This document shows, in pieces, positions 50,139 through 57,788 of a stretch of 64,000 nucleotides of DNA. Origin of the DNA: a virus. The notes under the pieces were generated by a model, which was not told the origin of the DNA, searched no databases, and saw only the letters and a program-made list of their open reading frames with translations. Positions within the stretch are counted from its first letter, which is position 1, and every line of letters starts with the position of its first letter. A program made the position numbers and the translations under genes. The DNA is taken from positions 1 to 64,000 of IMG/VR virus record IMGVR_UViG_3300045994_000540; one strand, given 5' to 3'.

Positions 50139-50650
50139 CAGATGAATCCCCCATCCCACGACGCGCTCATCTCAAGCTCGTACGGGAACATCGTTCCGCT
50201 GAAGCGCCCCCGCGTGAAGTACGAGTCGATCATGAACGTAGTCGCCCCGGCGCCGCGGCGAGCCTTCTCCAACAGCTCCAGCCGGCGGGCCTGCAGGTAT
50301 TTCAGGTCTTCAGTGAGAGCGCCCGCGGCCTGCGCGGTCTCCATCTGCACCGGGCCCGCCACGTACTTCGTCATGGACCGCAGACTCCGGATCTGCTGGC
50401 GAACCAAGCGCAAGCCTGCGTAGATCACCACGAGCGCGGCGCCAGCCGTCGACAGGTCCGGGGACACCGTCATCGCATCCAAGTTCAGTTCGACTGCGCC
50501 GAAGAACCCGTCCAGCTGCGCCTCAGCGAACGCATCCGCGAGGGACGCCTCTATGTCAACGTCCATCGTGAGCGGAAACGCCTGGGTGAAAGCCCCCGGA
50601 ACGGCCACCTCGCGCTTGTACGCGCCCACCAAGTCCACGAGATCGGTCAT
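50138..50650 (-). CDS. Head-tail adaptor-like protein
   Basis: 170 residues from ATG 50650; its only Shine-Dalgarno-like run (AGGGGG) is one base away, so GTG 50668 is a serious alternative start. Helical with a long Arg-rich helix (LRLVRQQIRSLRSM). First gene of the connector run. Confidence 0.6.
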   Translation of the reverse strand: MTDLVDLVGAYKREVAVPGAFTQAFPLTMDVDIEASLADAFAEAQLDGFFGAVELNLDAMTVSPDLSTAGAALVVIYAGLRLVRQQIRSLRSMTKYVAGPVQMETAQAAGALTEDLKYLQARRLELLEKARRGAGATTFMIDSYFTRGRFSGTMFPYELEMSASWDGGFI

Positions 50651-50681
50651 ACCCCCTAGATCGACCACGAGGCCCCACCCA

Positions 50682-50699
50682 CCGCTGCGTAATCAGCGG
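50682..50699 (-). terminator. Small hairpin after the gene at 50788-51303
   Basis: CCGCTG-CGTAAT-CAGCGG, a 6-bp perfect stem. A further GC-rich palindrome (CGGGCGCCCG) lies near 50718. The 137-bp gap holds no gene. Confidence 0.5.
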
Positions 50700-50787
50700 G
50701 GTGAGACCTCGGGTCCCGGGCGCCCGGTTGGGTCTAGCTGGGTCGTTTTGTCCCGCGGCTGCTAAGCGACGGGCCCGTCAGCCTACC

Positions 50788-51303
50788 TCAGGAGGAGAAA
50801 CCCTTCTCTTCCTTGATCTCCTCGTTGGTGCTCGTGCGGACCGTCACGTTGTACGTCTTGGTGATGTAGTCCTTCACGAAGTTGACCTGCGCGACCGACG
50901 CCGACGAGTCCGACACGTCGATCAGTGCGCGCAGGCGGAGCACGTTGCGCTCGTCGAGCTTCTTCACCGACGACTGGAATGCCATGCCACTCTTGGCGAG
51001 CATCGCGAACAGTGCCTCGTTCGTCAGCGCCTGCTCGGACTGATACTCCGGATCCTGCTCCGCCTCCGCGCGAGCATCCACCCGCACCAGAACCCCGTTC
51101 AGGAACGGGTCCGCAGCGGAGTCGAACACGTTCGCGTTGTTCAGCTCGCGGTCCGACTGAGTGATGCGGAACCTCTGGCCCGGCCGCGCCGCGATCGGCT
51201 TGTCACGTCCCCGAGTGTCCGTCGTCATGTACCAGACGTTACCCAAGTTCGGGTTCAGCCAGATTTCCTCATCCGCCCGCGCATTGATGCTGTTGACAGC
51301 CAC
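50788..51303 (-). CDS. Head-region structural protein
   Basis: 171 residues from GTG 51303 with GAAGGAGC upstream. Mixed alpha/beta (PIAARPGQRFRITQSDRELN; VNFVKDYITKTYNVTVRT). It lies between the capsid and connector genes. No family recognised. Confidence 0.65.
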   Translation of the reverse strand: MAVNSINARADEEIWLNPNLGNVWYMTTDTRGRDKPIAARPGQRFRITQSDRELNNANVFDSAADPFLNGVLVRVDARAEAEQDPEYQSEQALTNEALFAMLAKSGMAFQSSVKKLDERNVLRLRALIDVSDSSASVAQVNFVKDYITKTYNVTVRTSTNEEIKEEKGFSS

Positions 51304-51358
51304 GTCCGTGCTCCTTCGTCCAGGTCCTGGGGATCTTGTCTATCAGTGGAATCGACCA

Positions 51359-51646
51359 TCAACCGAACTGCGGGTAGTTCATCTCCCGTTTCAGACGGTC
51401 CGTATTCTCATGCAAACGAGCCTGCCACTCACCCGGAAAGTCCTCTTTGAGGTCTGCGATCGCCTGCCGCCGCGCCCGGCCGGAGACGTCATCGCGGGTC
51501 ATCTCCGGGAACTTCTCCGTCAGATCCTGCGTTGCTGCATGACGGTAGATACCCCACGCGAAGCCGTGTGCGTCCACGAACTGGGTCAGGGCTGCGGTCT
51601 TCGCCTTGTCGTGAATGACAACCGCCAGGGTTCGATGCCGGCTCAT
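51359..51646 (-). CDS. Hypothetical protein downstream of the capsid gene
   Basis: 95 residues from ATG 51646 (GAGGAAAC upstream). Charged helices (TAALTQFVDAHGFAWGIYRH; RQAIADLKEDFPGEWQARL). Separated from the capsid gene by a strong terminator and a copy of the dispersed palindrome, so it may have its own promoter. Confidence 0.65.
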   Translation of the reverse strand: MSRHRTLAVVIHDKAKTAALTQFVDAHGFAWGIYRHAATQDLTEKFPEMTRDDVSGRARRQAIADLKEDFPGEWQARLHENTDRLKREMNYPQFG

Positions 51647-51730
51647 AGTTTCCTCGGTTCTGGTCAGACGCCTGCCACTGAGGCTAGAGGCGGCAACCTG
51701 CGATGTCCCCGTGTGGGCCCTGCCCGGCGC

Positions 51731-51756
51731 GCTGAGCGACCCGTCAGAACGTCGCG
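51731..51756. repeat. Dispersed palindrome copy (inverted orientation)
   Basis: On the minus strand GCGACGTTCTGACGGGTCG matches 28463-28481 exactly and continues CTCAGCGCGCC. It lies between the capsid terminator and the next start codon. Confidence 0.6.
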
Positions 51757-51771
51757 ATGGCCAGGCATACA

Positions 51772-51805
51772 GCAGCGGGCCCCTCCAACCGGAAGGGCCC
51801 GCTGC
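51772..51805 (-). terminator. Terminator after the major capsid gene
   Basis: GCAGCGGGCCC and GGGCCCGCTGC form a perfect 11-bp stem 19 bases past the capsid stop. Confidence 0.85.
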
Positions 51806-51823
51806 CAGCAATGCTTGGTCTAG

Positions 51824-52798
51824 CTACGCGCTGAGCACCAGCCGGCGGCAGTACTCCGGGTGGAACGCTGCACCACCGACGTCGCGACGGGACTTGAAGT
51901 GGGTGTAATCCACCTTGTCTTCCGTCCACATCTTCACACGGCTACCGCCGTACGTGGCGAACAGGCCGACGTTGCCGCCGAAGACCCAGATCTCGTTGGC
52001 CGGCAGGTACGCGATGCCGTCCTCGTCCTGGTAGTTGTCCAGGTTGATGAGGTTGGCACCGAAGAAGGAGCCCATCTGACCCGTACGGGAGATGAGGTCC
52101 TGGGTGATGTTGGAGTACGTGGTGAAGTCGAGGATCTTCGCCAGTGCACCCTTGCGACCCACGATGGCGAGCGGCCGCTCGAGCGAGCCGTTCGACGGGC
52201 GAGGGACGTCCGAGACGGCGGTGACAGCCGCACGCAGCGCCGCCTCCGTCAGGCCGGTGAGTGTGAGGTCCTCGTACGAAGCCGAACCCGACGGGACCGA
52301 GGCCTTCAGCATGGTGAAGATGCGGCGGTTGACCTCCGCGTCCTCCCGCTGCTTGGCCAGGGGGAGAAGGTCCTGGATCGTCTCAGAGTAGTTCGCGCGG
52401 ACGTTGTCCTCGAACTCCGAAACGTGCCACCCCATCGTGTCCTTCTGGAGCTCCCAGATGTCCGTGGAGATCTGGGACTCGTCGATCTCTCCACCACGGT
52501 TGGTGTAGAAGACCTTCATGCCGCGACGCTCGCGGATGGTGACCTGCTCGAACTCACCCACGTTCGTCACGGGGAAGTAGTTCGAGAAGGTATTGTCGAA
52601 CCGGAACCCATAGTCGAGGGTCTCCGCGATCGTCGCCGCCTGCTCGCGGTGCCAAGCCGAATTGCCCCAGTTTTCCTTGGCCTCAGCGTCCAGCGCCACT
52701 CGTGCAGCCGCGTACTCACGTTCCGCCTCAAGGGAGGCGAACTCGCGGGTCTTGAAAGTTCCGGTCTTGATGATCTCACTAAGAACGGTCTTTGCCAT
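51824..52798 (-). CDS. Major capsid protein
   Basis: 324 residues from ATG 52798. The content is that of an HK97-fold capsid protein: an N-terminal helical arm (EAEREYAAARVALDAEAKEN), FSNYFPVTNVGEFEQVTIRE, and the C-terminal ALAKILDFTTYSNITQDLI / ANEIWVFGGNVGLFATYGGS segments. Position between scaffold/decoration genes and the head-tail genes, plus a strong terminator right after it, support the call. Confidence 0.85.
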   Translation of the reverse strand: MAKTVLSEIIKTGTFKTREFASLEAEREYAAARVALDAEAKENWGNSAWHREQAATIAETLDYGFRFDNTFSNYFPVTNVGEFEQVTIRERRGMKVFYTNRGGEIDESQISTDIWELQKDTMGWHVSEFEDNVRANYSETIQDLLPLAKQREDAEVNRRIFTMLKASVPSGSASYEDLTLTGLTEAALRAAVTAVSDVPRPSNGSLERPLAIVGRKGALAKILDFTTYSNITQDLISRTGQMGSFFGANLINLDNYQDEDGIAYLPANEIWVFGGNVGLFATYGGSRVKMWTEDKVDYTHFKSRRDVGGAAFHPEYCRRLVLSA

Positions 52799-52816
52799 GA
52801 TATTCAATGCCCCCTC

Positions 52817-53341
52817 TCAGGACAGAAGAACAGCCTCGGCGTACGTCGAGGAGTCGGTGACGGTGACCTTCAGCCCTGCGGTGCCAGGAGCAACCGCCGG
52901 AGTCTTGATCCACTTGGTGCCGTCCCACTGGAGGGTGTCCAGCACAGCAACCCCGGTGGCGACGATGACGTTGCGGGCCGCGATCTGGCGCCCATCCCAG
53001 CGAGACTGCGCCGGGGTGTTGCGGATCCAGATCTTCTCCCCCGCACCGGACCAGATAGTGGCCAGGTAGCCGTTCTTCGCGACGCCACGCATGTGGGAGT
53101 CAAGCTCCGCACCGGTATAGACGCTGTACAGCTCGAACTCCTGGACCAGAAGGCCCGTGATGCCCGACTGGAAACCCGTGCCAGCCGGCGCGAGCTTGAT
53201 GAATCCGGGTGCCGCCGCATCGATCGTGACGAGATCCCCCTGGTGAAAAACACCAGTCGCGGGAACGCGGTAACGACCCTCACGGGTGGCACTGTCGCCA
53301 CCGGTGCGGCGGAAGCCGAAGTTGAGGCCGTAGTCAGCCAT
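52817..53341 (-). CDS. Head decoration-like protein
   Basis: 174 residues, beta-rich with Gly/Ala/Thr turns (VPATGVFHQGDLVTIDAAAP), like head-stabilising decoration proteins encoded between scaffold and capsid. ATG 53341 forms TGATG with the scaffold stop. Confidence 0.75.
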   Translation of the reverse strand: MADYGLNFGFRRTGGDSATREGRYRVPATGVFHQGDLVTIDAAAPGFIKLAPAGTGFQSGITGLLVQEFELYSVYTGAELDSHMRGVAKNGYLATIWSGAGEKIWIRNTPAQSRWDGRQIAARNVIVATGVAVLDTLQWDGTKWIKTPAVAPGTAGLKVTVTDSSTYAEAVLLS

Positions 53342-54018
53342 CAGATTCCCTTCCGGTTCTGCTCGAAGAACGCGCTCGTCTTCGATGCGGTGGACGTGAC
53401 GGCCACGCCGTGCATGGCGGTTTCACGCGGGGCGTCGGTCTTGACCGGGCCCTTCTCGAGCCCTGCGGTGACCTCAGCCAGTTCGGCGACGTAGCCGTCG
53501 AAGGCGTCCTGCTCCATGAGGGCCCAGCGGTTCGCCCGCTCAGGGGTGAACCACTCGTCGGCCTTGTGGGGGAGCGCGGTCCGAACGCCGGCAACGCGGG
53601 CGTCCTGCCGGGCGGCGACCTCGCGGTCGTGCTCGATCTCGGTGTTGCGATCGGCGAGGGCCTTCTCGGCGGTCTCCCGGGCAGCAACCTCGAGGTCAAG
53701 CTTGTTCTGCAGCTCGGCCTTCTCGGTCTCGTGCACAGCGGCCGTCGCAGTGACCTTCTCAGCGAAGGCCGCGGTCTCGCCGACCTCCTCCTTCTTAGCT
53801 GCGTCGAGCTGCTTCTTGCAGTCGGCGAGCTGGGCGGTCAGGGCGTCGACCTTGGCCTGCAGATCCTTCACGGTCACAGCCGCTGCAGCACCTTCACGGC
53901 TGACGGTGCTCGCCAGAATTGCGACGTGCTCCTCTTCGGTGAACGTGCGCGACTCGGCGATCTCGCGCTCATAGGTCGCGGTTTCCCGCCGAAGCGGGAG
54001 TTCGATGTTCGTCGGCAT
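53341..54018 (-). CDS. Scaffolding-like coiled-coil protein
   Basis: 225 residues from ATG 54018, with GAGGAGGT upstream. Residues 45-150 are an extended coiled coil (LQAKVDALTAQLADCKKQLD; AELQNKLDLEVAARETAEKA). A charged, helical protein just ahead of the capsid gene is the usual scaffold. Confidence 0.8.
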   Translation of the reverse strand: MPTNIELPLRRETATYEREIAESRTFTEEEHVAILASTVSREGAAAAVTVKDLQAKVDALTAQLADCKKQLDAAKKEEVGETAAFAEKVTATAAVHETEKAELQNKLDLEVAARETAEKALADRNTEIEHDREVAARQDARVAGVRTALPHKADEWFTPERANRWALMEQDAFDGYVAELAEVTAGLEKGPVKTDAPRETAMHGVAVTSTASKTSAFFEQNRKGI

Positions 54019-54092
54019 GAGCCATACCTCCTCGGGTTTTCTCGTGGGCCGGTATGCCTCGGCCATCGGAGAGTTGCATCGACAACACGAAG

Positions 54093-54128
54093 CCCCGACG
54101 CTCTGAAGAGTCCTTCAGAACGTCGGGG
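54093..54128 (-). terminator. Long hairpin between protease and scaffold genes
   Basis: CCCCGACGCTCTGAAG pairs over 16 positions (one mismatch) with CTTCAGAACGTCGGGG around AGTC. It belongs to the dispersed palindrome family by its CGACGYTCTGA arms. It is followed on the plus strand by CGCAAACG and on the minus by CTTCGTG, without a T tract. Confidence 0.75.
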
Positions 54129-54147
54129 CGCAAACGTGCGGTGATGC

Positions 54148-55026
54148 CTAGGAGGTGGAGCGGGCACTCCACTGCATGATCTGGGCAATCATGTTGTGGG
54201 CGACGTCGTCGTCAATGCCAGCGATCGTGAGGTTCCCGCTGGACGTCTGACCTTCCACGATCGAAGCCGCCTGACGCTGAGAGTCGAGGCTGAGCTTGAG
54301 TCCAAGGTCCGCGTTCGCCCAACCTGGCTCGACGGGCGGGACGATCACCGCGGCACCCTGGAAGATGGGGTTGACGAACCGGCGGTGCGACGCGCGCTCA
54401 CGGAGATGAGCGCAGACGTTGTCCGCCTTGTGCTGGTAGTCGAGATAAGAAACCTTGCTGCCGCACCCGTTCGGGCCCACGCACGCCACCTCCTGGGAGA
54501 TGCACTCCATGGAGAGCCATGCCTTGCCTGCAGTTGCGTAGTCCTGGACGGCGGCAACCTCGCGGGGGAAGATCCAGCCCCACATGGTCGCTTCGGTGCG
54601 GATGTGCGGACCCATGCTCGGTGAGCCGGCCGCAGCTTCCCGAGCATTCACCAAGACCGGATCGAAGAGGGAGCCAACAATCTTGGTCTCCTCATGCAGC
54701 CAGTTCAGCGGTCCACGACCCACTGACGGCAGACCAAACTCCAGGTCGCCCTGAGTCCAGAACGCCCCGTTGCGGTTCGCGTGCTCAGCTTCGACGAGGC
54801 GCCCGGTCAGGTTGAGGATGAAGTCACCCGCACTGACGGTGCCAGCCGTCTCGGCGTCGAACGGGGTGGAGACGATGACACGGTTGGTGTCCTTGTTCTC
54901 TACGGCGAACGCGGGCGGGTTCTGCACGGCCGGCACCGAGACGACCGCAGGCCCCGTAGGGCGCGTGCGGACGGTCGGCCGCCGAGCACGTAGCCGGTCC
55001 CGGATATCGATCACTGACTCAGCCAT
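54148..55026 (-). CDS. Capsid maturation protease-like protein
   Basis: 292 residues from ATG 55026 (GTGAGGAC upstream; GTG 55038 is an alternative). Segments LNWLHEETKIVGSL, MWGWIFPREVAAVQ and AWLSMECISQEV match the His...Ser layout of phage prohead proteases, with His in LHEE and Ser in SMEC. A Cys/His cluster (CVGPNGCG, later CAHL) follows. Position between portal and scaffold supports it. Confidence 0.75.
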   Translation of the reverse strand: MAESVIDIRDRLRARRPTVRTRPTGPAVVSVPAVQNPPAFAVENKDTNRVIVSTPFDAETAGTVSAGDFILNLTGRLVEAEHANRNGAFWTQGDLEFGLPSVGRGPLNWLHEETKIVGSLFDPVLVNAREAAAGSPSMGPHIRTEATMWGWIFPREVAAVQDYATAGKAWLSMECISQEVACVGPNGCGSKVSYLDYQHKADNVCAHLRERASHRRFVNPIFQGAAVIVPPVEPGWANADLGLKLSLDSQRQAASIVEGQTSSGNLTIAGIDDDVAHNMIAQIMQWSARSTS

Positions 55027-55034
55027 GGCCGTCC

Positions 55035-56699
55035 TCACTGCTTCGCTGTCGATGGGGCGCCAGTAGCGGTCCGCGGCTTCATAGCCCCTTGCGCTGACGT
55101 CTTCGATGTGCCCCCGCCAGCTGGCCGCCCACCCTGGGCGCCCGTTACCGCCGGCGGCACTCCACCAGAGCCATCGCCACTATTCGGCAGAGCATCCTTT
55201 GCCGGCCCGTTCGCGGGGGAGTTGAACGGCACTGCCTGCTTCCAGGTCGGGTAAAGCTCAGCGGACCGCACCCGCCGCTGAGCCTCGATGTCCTCGTCGA
55301 AGCCCAACCATTCGAGGAACGACGGCCGTGAGATCTCCTCGGACTGACGGGCAGTGGTGATGGCCGCGATCATCAGCGCATCCGAGTCAAGCTGGACATG
55401 GCGCGGGGTGAACGCCAACGCCGGCTTCTCGTCAGGCTTGAACGAGGCCAACACGGCGGCGTTGCGGGGATGAGCCCAGATGGCGTCGCGGATCTTGTCC
55501 TCGACCATGCGGGACATCATCTGGCGGCGGTTCTCCAGACCCCGGGCGATCATCCGTGAGGTGACCTGGGACTGCTCCTTGCCCATCGTGACCCGCAGCA
55601 AGTTGAGCGCCTTCGCGGCGATCCGCTCGTCGAGCAGGTTGTACCGGTCGGGCTGCAGGGTGTAGTCAACCTTTGGGGTGATGATGTCGATCTGCAGCCG
55701 GTGATCTGCGACGATGACAGGCAACCGTGCGATGACCTTGAAGTTCTCCTTCAGGTTGGAGAGCTCCTCAGTGGTGCCCGGCTGGACGTCGGTGCCCTGG
55801 CGGACGAGCAGAATGTAGTTCGCTGCCCCGACCAGGTTGACCCGGTCCGATTCCATCAACTGCTGCTTCATGTCCAGAAGACGGAACGTTGAGCGCAGCC
55901 GCACGTCAGCGAAACGCTCGAAGGAAGACTTGGTCACACAGTGACGCCATACCCGGTCCGGGTTGAACTCGAGCAGCGAGGCGGGGTTGACGCCCAGATG
56001 GGTGAGTTCGCCCTGCTCCGTCTCGCTGGGTGCGTAGCGGCCCAGGAAAAGTTCGGTCATGACCGAGTCGAACGTCAGCTCAGCGTCGCCGGTGAAGATG
56101 GACATCTCGTCCTTGGCAGCGTTCCACGCCATCCGGTCCTCGCCGAAGATGCTCATCCCGACTGGCACGCACTTGAGCGGGTCCAGCGTGATGATCTGGG
56201 TCGGCACCCACAGCGTGATCGGCTTCCGCTTCGGTGAGCCCTTCTTCCTCGAGCGCGGCAGGTAGGACCGCCAGCCCCACCATGCCGCAGAGACCGACTG
56301 GGAGTACGTGAACAGCTCGCGATACAGGACCCGCAGGTAGTTGTCCAGGTTGATGGTCGCGTTGTGCTGGTTGAAGACGTCCGCGAGGTCCTCGTTGGAG
56401 GACTCCCAGTGGACCTCCTGCAGGATCAAGCCCTCGGTGAGCTCTGCGGCAGCGGAGATGATGTCGTCGTCACCCACGGCGCCGCGCGCCGTCCGCATCT
56501 GCTCGTACGGGTTGTCCGATGCGGCGTACTTGGAGGGGTTGAACAGGCTCGACCGGCCGCTGCGGGCCCTCGTCTCGTTGGTCCACGACGACAGCTTCCG
56601 GGACAGTTCCCGGAGGGTGGGACTGATCGCGACGTCATCCACCCCGGACTGGTTGATGACGGAGATCTCACCAAGCGCATTAACGAAGTCGGTATCCAT
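55035..56699 (-). CDS. Portal protein
   Basis: 554 residues. Length, gene order (after terminase, before protease and scaffold), helical stem (RSTFRLLDMKQQLMESDRVN) and the Gly/Ala/Pro-rich C-terminal tail fit a siphovirus portal. The TAATG junction couples it to the coiled-coil gene upstream. The portal is the dodecameric DNA gate of the head. Confidence 0.85.
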   Translation of the reverse strand: MDTDFVNALGEISVINQSGVDDVAISPTLRELSRKLSSWTNETRARSGRSSLFNPSKYAASDNPYEQMRTARGAVGDDDIISAAAELTEGLILQEVHWESSNEDLADVFNQHNATINLDNYLRVLYRELFTYSQSVSAAWWGWRSYLPRSRKKGSPKRKPITLWVPTQIITLDPLKCVPVGMSIFGEDRMAWNAAKDEMSIFTGDAELTFDSVMTELFLGRYAPSETEQGELTHLGVNPASLLEFNPDRVWRHCVTKSSFERFADVRLRSTFRLLDMKQQLMESDRVNLVGAANYILLVRQGTDVQPGTTEELSNLKENFKVIARLPVIVADHRLQIDIITPKVDYTLQPDRYNLLDERIAAKALNLLRVTMGKEQSQVTSRMIARGLENRRQMMSRMVEDKIRDAIWAHPRNAAVLASFKPDEKPALAFTPRHVQLDSDALMIAAITTARQSEEISRPSFLEWLGFDEDIEAQRRVRSAELYPTWKQAVPFNSPANGPAKDALPNSGDGSGGVPPAVTGAQGGRPAGGGTSKTSAQGAMKPRTATGAPSTAKQ

Positions 56700-57130
56700 T
56701 ACGTGAGCCCCCCGAGCATCGCGATTTCCTGCCTAGCTGACTCTATGAGCCTGGACGCGATCTTGAACTGAACAGATAATTCATCTTGGTACCTCTGGAC
56801 CTGCATGGTTCTAACTCTCAATAGCTGACGGTCCAAACCTTCCGCGCGGTGCAGGAGCACGCACATCTCCGTCAGACGCGCCCCGTAGGCGCTGCACTCT
56901 CTCAAAACCTGATCAGGTGCACGATCCCAGAAGCCGCGCATCGCGCCGGCGATGTCGTCCAGCTCGTCCTCGATCTGCTGGCGGTTGCCCAGCCCGCCAC
57001 GTAGGACGGCCATCTCAGGGTTCGCGGAGTACGCCGGCTCGTAGGTGGACGTCGTGGTGACCACGTCACGTCGCACCGTGACCGTGCTGGGACGCAGTGG
57101 GGTGTCGTCCTCGACGACGCTCTTCGGCAT
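56699..57130 (-). CDS. Coiled-coil protein between terminase and portal
   Basis: 143 residues from ATG 57130, without a clear ribosome-binding site. Largely helical (GNRQQIEDELDDIAGAMRGF; VRTMQVQRYQDELSVQFKIA). Unknown role; the stop TAA overlaps the portal ATG. Confidence 0.65.
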   Translation of the reverse strand: MPKSVVEDDTPLRPSTVTVRRDVVTTTSTYEPAYSANPEMAVLRGGLGNRQQIEDELDDIAGAMRGFWDRAPDQVLRECSAYGARLTEMCVLLHRAEGLDRQLLRVRTMQVQRYQDELSVQFKIASRLIESARQEIAMLGGLT

Positions 57131-57147
57131 ACCGCAGGCATCGACAA

Positions 57148-57190
57148 CGAAGCCGAACGAAGCCGAACGAGGCCGATCAAGGCCGAACCT
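57148..57190. repeat. Four tandem 10-bp repeats
   Basis: CGAAGCCGAA, CGAAGCCGAA, CGAGGCCGAT, CAAGGCCGAA: four head-to-tail units, imperfect after the second. They lie in the divergent spacer between the coiled-coil gene and the plus-strand toxin-antitoxin pair, like an iteron-type binding site. Confidence 0.7.
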
Positions 57191-57224
57191 GGTCACGCGC
57201 CCGTGGTCCACGTAGACGCGAAGG

Positions 57225-57251
57225 TAGACAGATAGGTCTATGATCGAACGA
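57225..57251 (+). promoter_or_regulatory. Promoter and operator of the second MazEF-like module
   Basis: A good -10 TATGAT (57239-57244) lies 7 bases before ATG 57251, so the mRNA should be leaderless; the -35 is unclear. The palindrome TAGAC-AGATAG-GTCTA (57225-57240) overlaps the -10, and GTAGAC is repeated at 57212 and 57224. Confidence 0.65.
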
Positions 57252-57481
57252 TGACAGACACGACAACGATCCGAGTCAAGACCACCACCCGAGACCGGAT
57301 TCGGACACTCGGTGGCGGACGCAGCGCCGACGACGTGATCCTCGCCGCCCTCAACGAACTGGAACGCCGCCGCATCAACGACCTTATGCGCGAGCAGTCC
57401 CTGGCCATCAGCCGAGACCCCGCGGAGCTCGCCGAAGCTCAAGCCATCGCAGAAGATCTTGAGTACGCCCGTGCGTGGTGA
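57251..57481 (+). CDS. Antitoxin of a MazEF-like pair
   Basis: 76 residues. The N-terminal strand (TTIRVKTTTRDRIRTLGGGR) and helices (SADDVILAALNELERRRIND) form a ribbon-helix-helix domain; the C terminus is acidic. It overlaps the toxin gene by 11 bases and stands on the strand opposite to the late operon. Confidence 0.85.
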   Translation: MTDTTTIRVKTTTRDRIRTLGGGRSADDVILAALNELERRRINDLMREQSLAISRDPAELAEAQAIAEDLEYARAW

Positions 57482-57782
57482 CGTACATGAGTTGAAGAAC
57501 CCGAAGGCAAGCATCGGCAACGAGCAGCGCGGCAAGCGGTACGCCGTCATCATCCAGTCGGACAGCCTCATGATCTCAACGACCCTGGTCGCCCCAACGT
57601 CGACCAGTGCGACACCTGCCGTGTTCCGACCCGAGATCACCCTCCTCGGCCAAAGGACCTGCGTCCAGGTCGAACAGGCCACCGCCGTCGCACCATCCCA
57701 GCTAGGCAAACTCGTCGGACACGCCACGCTTCGTGAGATGCAGGATATCGAAGCAGCGCTGCACCTCGTGCTCAACCTCTGA
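57471..57782 (+). CDS. MazF-family toxin
   Basis: 103 residues from GTG 57471 (TTG 57459 possible). RGDVHEL, GNEQRGKRYAVIIQSD, TTLVAPTSTSA and the late VEQATAVAPSQLGKLVGHAT segment follow the MazF/PemK pattern. It is not closely similar to the MazF-like toxin at 4464-4778. Its stop lies 6 bases from the terminase stop on the other strand. Confidence 0.88.
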   Translation: MRGDVHELKNPKASIGNEQRGKRYAVIIQSDSLMISTTLVAPTSTSATPAVFRPEITLLGQRTCVQVEQATAVAPSQLGKLVGHATLREMQDIEAALHLVLNL

Positions 57783-57788
57783 CCGCTC

